Both the position numbers and the translations under genes were made by a program. A DNA stretch of 33,539 nt, from contig JAJRSD010000100.1 of NCBI GenBank assembly GCA_024278975.1, positions 1 to 33,539 on the forward strand, read 5' to 3'. The notes below the pieces were generated by a model. The model had not been told where the DNA came from. It made no database searches and saw nothing but the letters and a program-made list of their open reading frames with translations. Positions within the stretch are counted from its first letter, which is position 1, and the number at the start of each line of letters is the position of its first letter. This document shows positions 32,009 to 33,539 of the stretch, piece after piece. Source of the DNA: Bacteroidota bacterium. GTDB lineage: Bacteria > Bacteroidota > Bacteroidia > Bacteroidales > Prolixibacteraceae.

Positions 32009-33058
32009 ATGTTCGATTCAAACTTACATATAAAATTAGTTAAGCAAATAATTTTTGCGTTTTTTTTGATAATTATTTTTCCGTATTTCGGAGCTGCGCA
32101 AAGCCAGGAAGTTGTTGCTAAAAAAGGAGATGGTATTTATAGGTTGCTCAATAGAAACGGGTTGTCGTATTCGGAGAACTTAGATTCTTTTATTGAATTA
32201 AATAAAGCGCAACTCGGAAAAGACAACATGTTAATTGCTGGTAAGAGATATAAACTTCCGGATAGCAATATTAAAGTCGAAAAAATAGCTTCTGCTAAAA
32301 CTCCGGTTAAAGCTTCGGGGAAAATAGTTAAGTATAAAATTTTTGGAAAAAAATACGAAAATGTTGAAATAACAAGTAACGAACTTAAAGGAGCAACCTA
32401 TTATTTGATGGCCGGACATGGCGGACCTGATCCGGGAGCAGTGGGAATGTACAACGGAACTCAGGTTTGTGAAGATGAATATGCATACGATGTTACAATC
32501 AGACTTGCGCGCGACCTAATTGAAAAAGGTGCAACAGTTTATATGATTACAATTGATAAAAATGATGGAATCAGGGATGAAAGTTTGCTGAAAATAGATA
32601 AAGATGAAGTGTGTTATCCAAGTCTTAAAATTCCATTGAACCAAAATCGGCGGCTACGACAACGAACAGATGCGGTAAATAAACTTTATGGTAAAAACAA
32701 AAAAGGGTATCACAGAATGATTGCTATTCATGTTGATTCCCGTAGCAGAGGCGAAAATATTGATGTGTTTTTCTATCACGACAAACGAAGTAAAACCGGC
32801 AAAAAAGCAGCAAAAATTCTTCAGAGTACTTTTCAGGAAAAATATAATCAGCACCAACCGGGGCGCGGCTACAAAGGAACCGTTTCGACAAGAAATTTAT
32901 ATGTTGTAAAAAATACTTATCCGGTAGCTATCTATATCGAATTGGCTAATATGAACCACCCTCGCGATATTAAACGACTGGTTGTACCAGACAACCGCCA
33001 GGCAGTTGCTAACTGGCTTGCTGAAGGTTTAATTGTTGATTTTGAGACTAATAAGTAG
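32009..33058 (+). CDS. Exported N-acetylmuramoyl-L-alanine amidase
   Basis: A 349-residue cell-wall hydrolase. The N-terminal signal (about 10-30, ending FGAAQ) is followed by a LysM-like segment (about 35-84; KKGDGIYRLLNRNGL to MLIAGKRYKLP). The zinc-dependent Amidase_3 domain spans about 130-345. Expected zinc ligands are H137 in MAGHGGPDPGA, a glutamate in CEDEYAYD (155 or 157), and the histidine of MIAIHVDSR. The catalytic glutamate is in AIYIELANMNH. It cleaves the amide between muramic acid and L-alanine in peptidoglycan during cell separation or turnover. No autoinhibitory AMIN domain is seen. Confidence 0.9.
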   Translation: MFDSNLHIKLVKQIIFAFFLIIIFPYFGAAQSQEVVAKKGDGIYRLLNRNGLSYSENLDSFIELNKAQLGKDNMLIAGKRYKLPDSNIKVEKIASAKTPVKASGKIVKYKIFGKKYENVEITSNELKGATYYLMAGHGGPDPGAVGMYNGTQVCEDEYAYDVTIRLARDLIEKGATVYMITIDKNDGIRDESLLKIDKDEVCYPSLKIPLNQNRRLRQRTDAVNKLYGKNKKGYHRMIAIHVDSRSRGENIDVFFYHDKRSKTGKKAAKILQSTFQEKYNQHQPGRGYKGTVSTRNLYVVKNTYPVAIYIELANMNHPRDIKRLVVPDNRQAVANWLAEGLIVDFETNK

Positions 33059-33470
33059 TTTACAGTTTTCAGTTGCAGGTGTTACGCTACTAAAAGGAAA
33101 AATTGAAATTGAGATATTAAAATACGAACTGTATTTTATCAATCGGAACTTACACAAAGAAAGCTAGGTTTTATAGGTCTTAGCACAGATATTTTTCATC
33201 ATTCTGTTGCTACGCTATCATAATGTCATCAATTTTAATGTTAAATTCGTTGTTACTAATCAGTATCAAAGATAAATTCTTTTTTGGAGGAATCTGCCAG
33301 TTATTAACAATTAGTGCTATGGTATCAACATCTGATTTTTGTTGTGGGTTTAGTTTTCTTTAAATGAGGCATTTACTAACAAAACTTATTAATTCATAGT
33401 GATAACTATTGGCTTAAACTATTGATATTACGAGTGTTTTCCTATATTTTTATTATATCAAATTAAGCAC
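33059..33470. other. Intergenic region without intact gene
   Basis: About 410 bases after the amidase gene with no intact gene. It holds a minus-strand open frame without start (33210-33359, listed separately) and no recognisable RNA. GTTACGCTA (33079-33087) and GTTGCTACGCTA (around 33206-33217) share CTACGCT-like sequence. I see no terminator. Confidence 0.4.
33210..33359 (-). pseudogene. Decayed C-terminal gene fragment
   Basis: On the minus strand 49 codons are open up to a TAG, preceded by an in-frame TAA at 33360-33362 and lacking any usable start. The product has a protein-like composition (DVDTIALIVNNWQIPPKKN, then LILISNNEFNIKIDD). In a neighbouring frame ATG CCT CAT TTA AAG runs into the same segment, so a one-base shift could have broken a small gene. 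No family recognised. Confidence 0.35.
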
Positions 33471-33539
33471 TTGGATAAGGATAAAATCATATTAGAATTA
33501 ATAGCAAAAGTTGAATCGCTTATGAAGCGGGTACAACAA
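33471..33539 (+). CDS. Possible 5' end of IS66-type transposase (partial)
   Basis: From a TTG at 33471 a frame is open to the window end: LDKDKIILELIAKVESLMKR followed by VQQ. This leucine-rich coiled-coil start with lysine/aspartate resembles the N-termini of IS66-family TnpC transposases and of some other coiled-coil proteins. With 23 residues visible the call is weak. No inverted-repeat end or accessory tnpA/tnpB frame is seen upstream. Confidence 0.3.
   Translation, partial: MDKDKIILELIAKVESLMKRVQQ

Noticed and set aside
1-33539. CRISPR array
   Set aside because: No set of regularly spaced identical repeats with unique spacers; the only short regular repeats are the two 80-nt tRNA-derived units and the 11-bp tandem pair.

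Overview
The window looks like a piece of a Bacteroidota chromosome, most likely from the Bacteroidales/Marinilabiliales side of the phylum. The grounds are strong AT richness, several upstream boxes of the Bacteroidota sigma type (TAnnTTTG), a set of housekeeping proteins with Bacteroidota features (START-like protein beside an LptF/LptG permease, fused RibBA, a 632-residue PurF paralogue, a split 5'-nucleotidase), and DUF3871/AAA_24 accessory genes typical of mobile DNA in this phylum. Placement below phylum is inference.

Region 1 (1 to about 8461) is an accessory region that abuts the 3' end of a tRNA-Met gene. It opens with about 1.1 kb of gene-free, very AT-rich DNA holding degenerate direct repeats and a cluster of ATTACAT/ATGTAAT palindromes. 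A module of phage/ICE-type genes follows: a 118-aa conserved protein with two terminators behind it, a Sak4-like RecA-fold ATPase (AAA_24), a DUF3871 protein, and three small proteins. A gene-free stretch (4566-4894) then carries an elaborate nested inverted-repeat structure, closed by 15/16-matching 16-nt arms and with a possible terminator switch at its end. After it come three cargo-like genes: an exported SH3-like/TPR protein, a small exported protein, and a cytosolic protein built of about ten W-x-x-L-S-x-N-x-x-x-P-W repeats. No integrase or transposase is visible, so the element, if there is one, extends to the left of the window.

Region 2 (8415-8725, minus strand) is a tRNA-Met(CAT) gene with its own terminator. 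Between the gene and its promoter-like box lie two tandem 80-nt copies of the tRNA 5' half. These copies have a changed anticodon arm and no T-arm.

Region 3 (8.8-33 kb) is mostly core chromosome. START-like protein, LptF/G-type permease, GT4 and GT2 glycosyltransferases and RibBA lie on the plus strand (envelope and riboflavin). aroB-aroA run on the minus strand (shikimate pathway). A small membrane protein and DprA are followed by a DEAD-box helicase, and a membrane-linked acyltransferase and an exported alkaline phosphatase run the other way. A minus-strand trio encodes a NifX-like protein, a GNAT and an AlbA_2 protein. YebC/TACO1, a SPOR-like exported protein and a PurF paralogue follow on plus. 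Lnt and the two halves of a 5'-nucleotidase (Tat-exported metallophosphatase plus lipoprotein C-terminal domain) are on minus, and an exported amidase is on plus. Several intergenic stretches carry open frames without starts that look like decayed genes. The last 70 bases may be the start of an IS66-type transposase frame.

The most novel-looking items are the structured element at 4566-4894, the tandem tRNA half-copies at 8536-8695, and the unexplained cargo genes between them.
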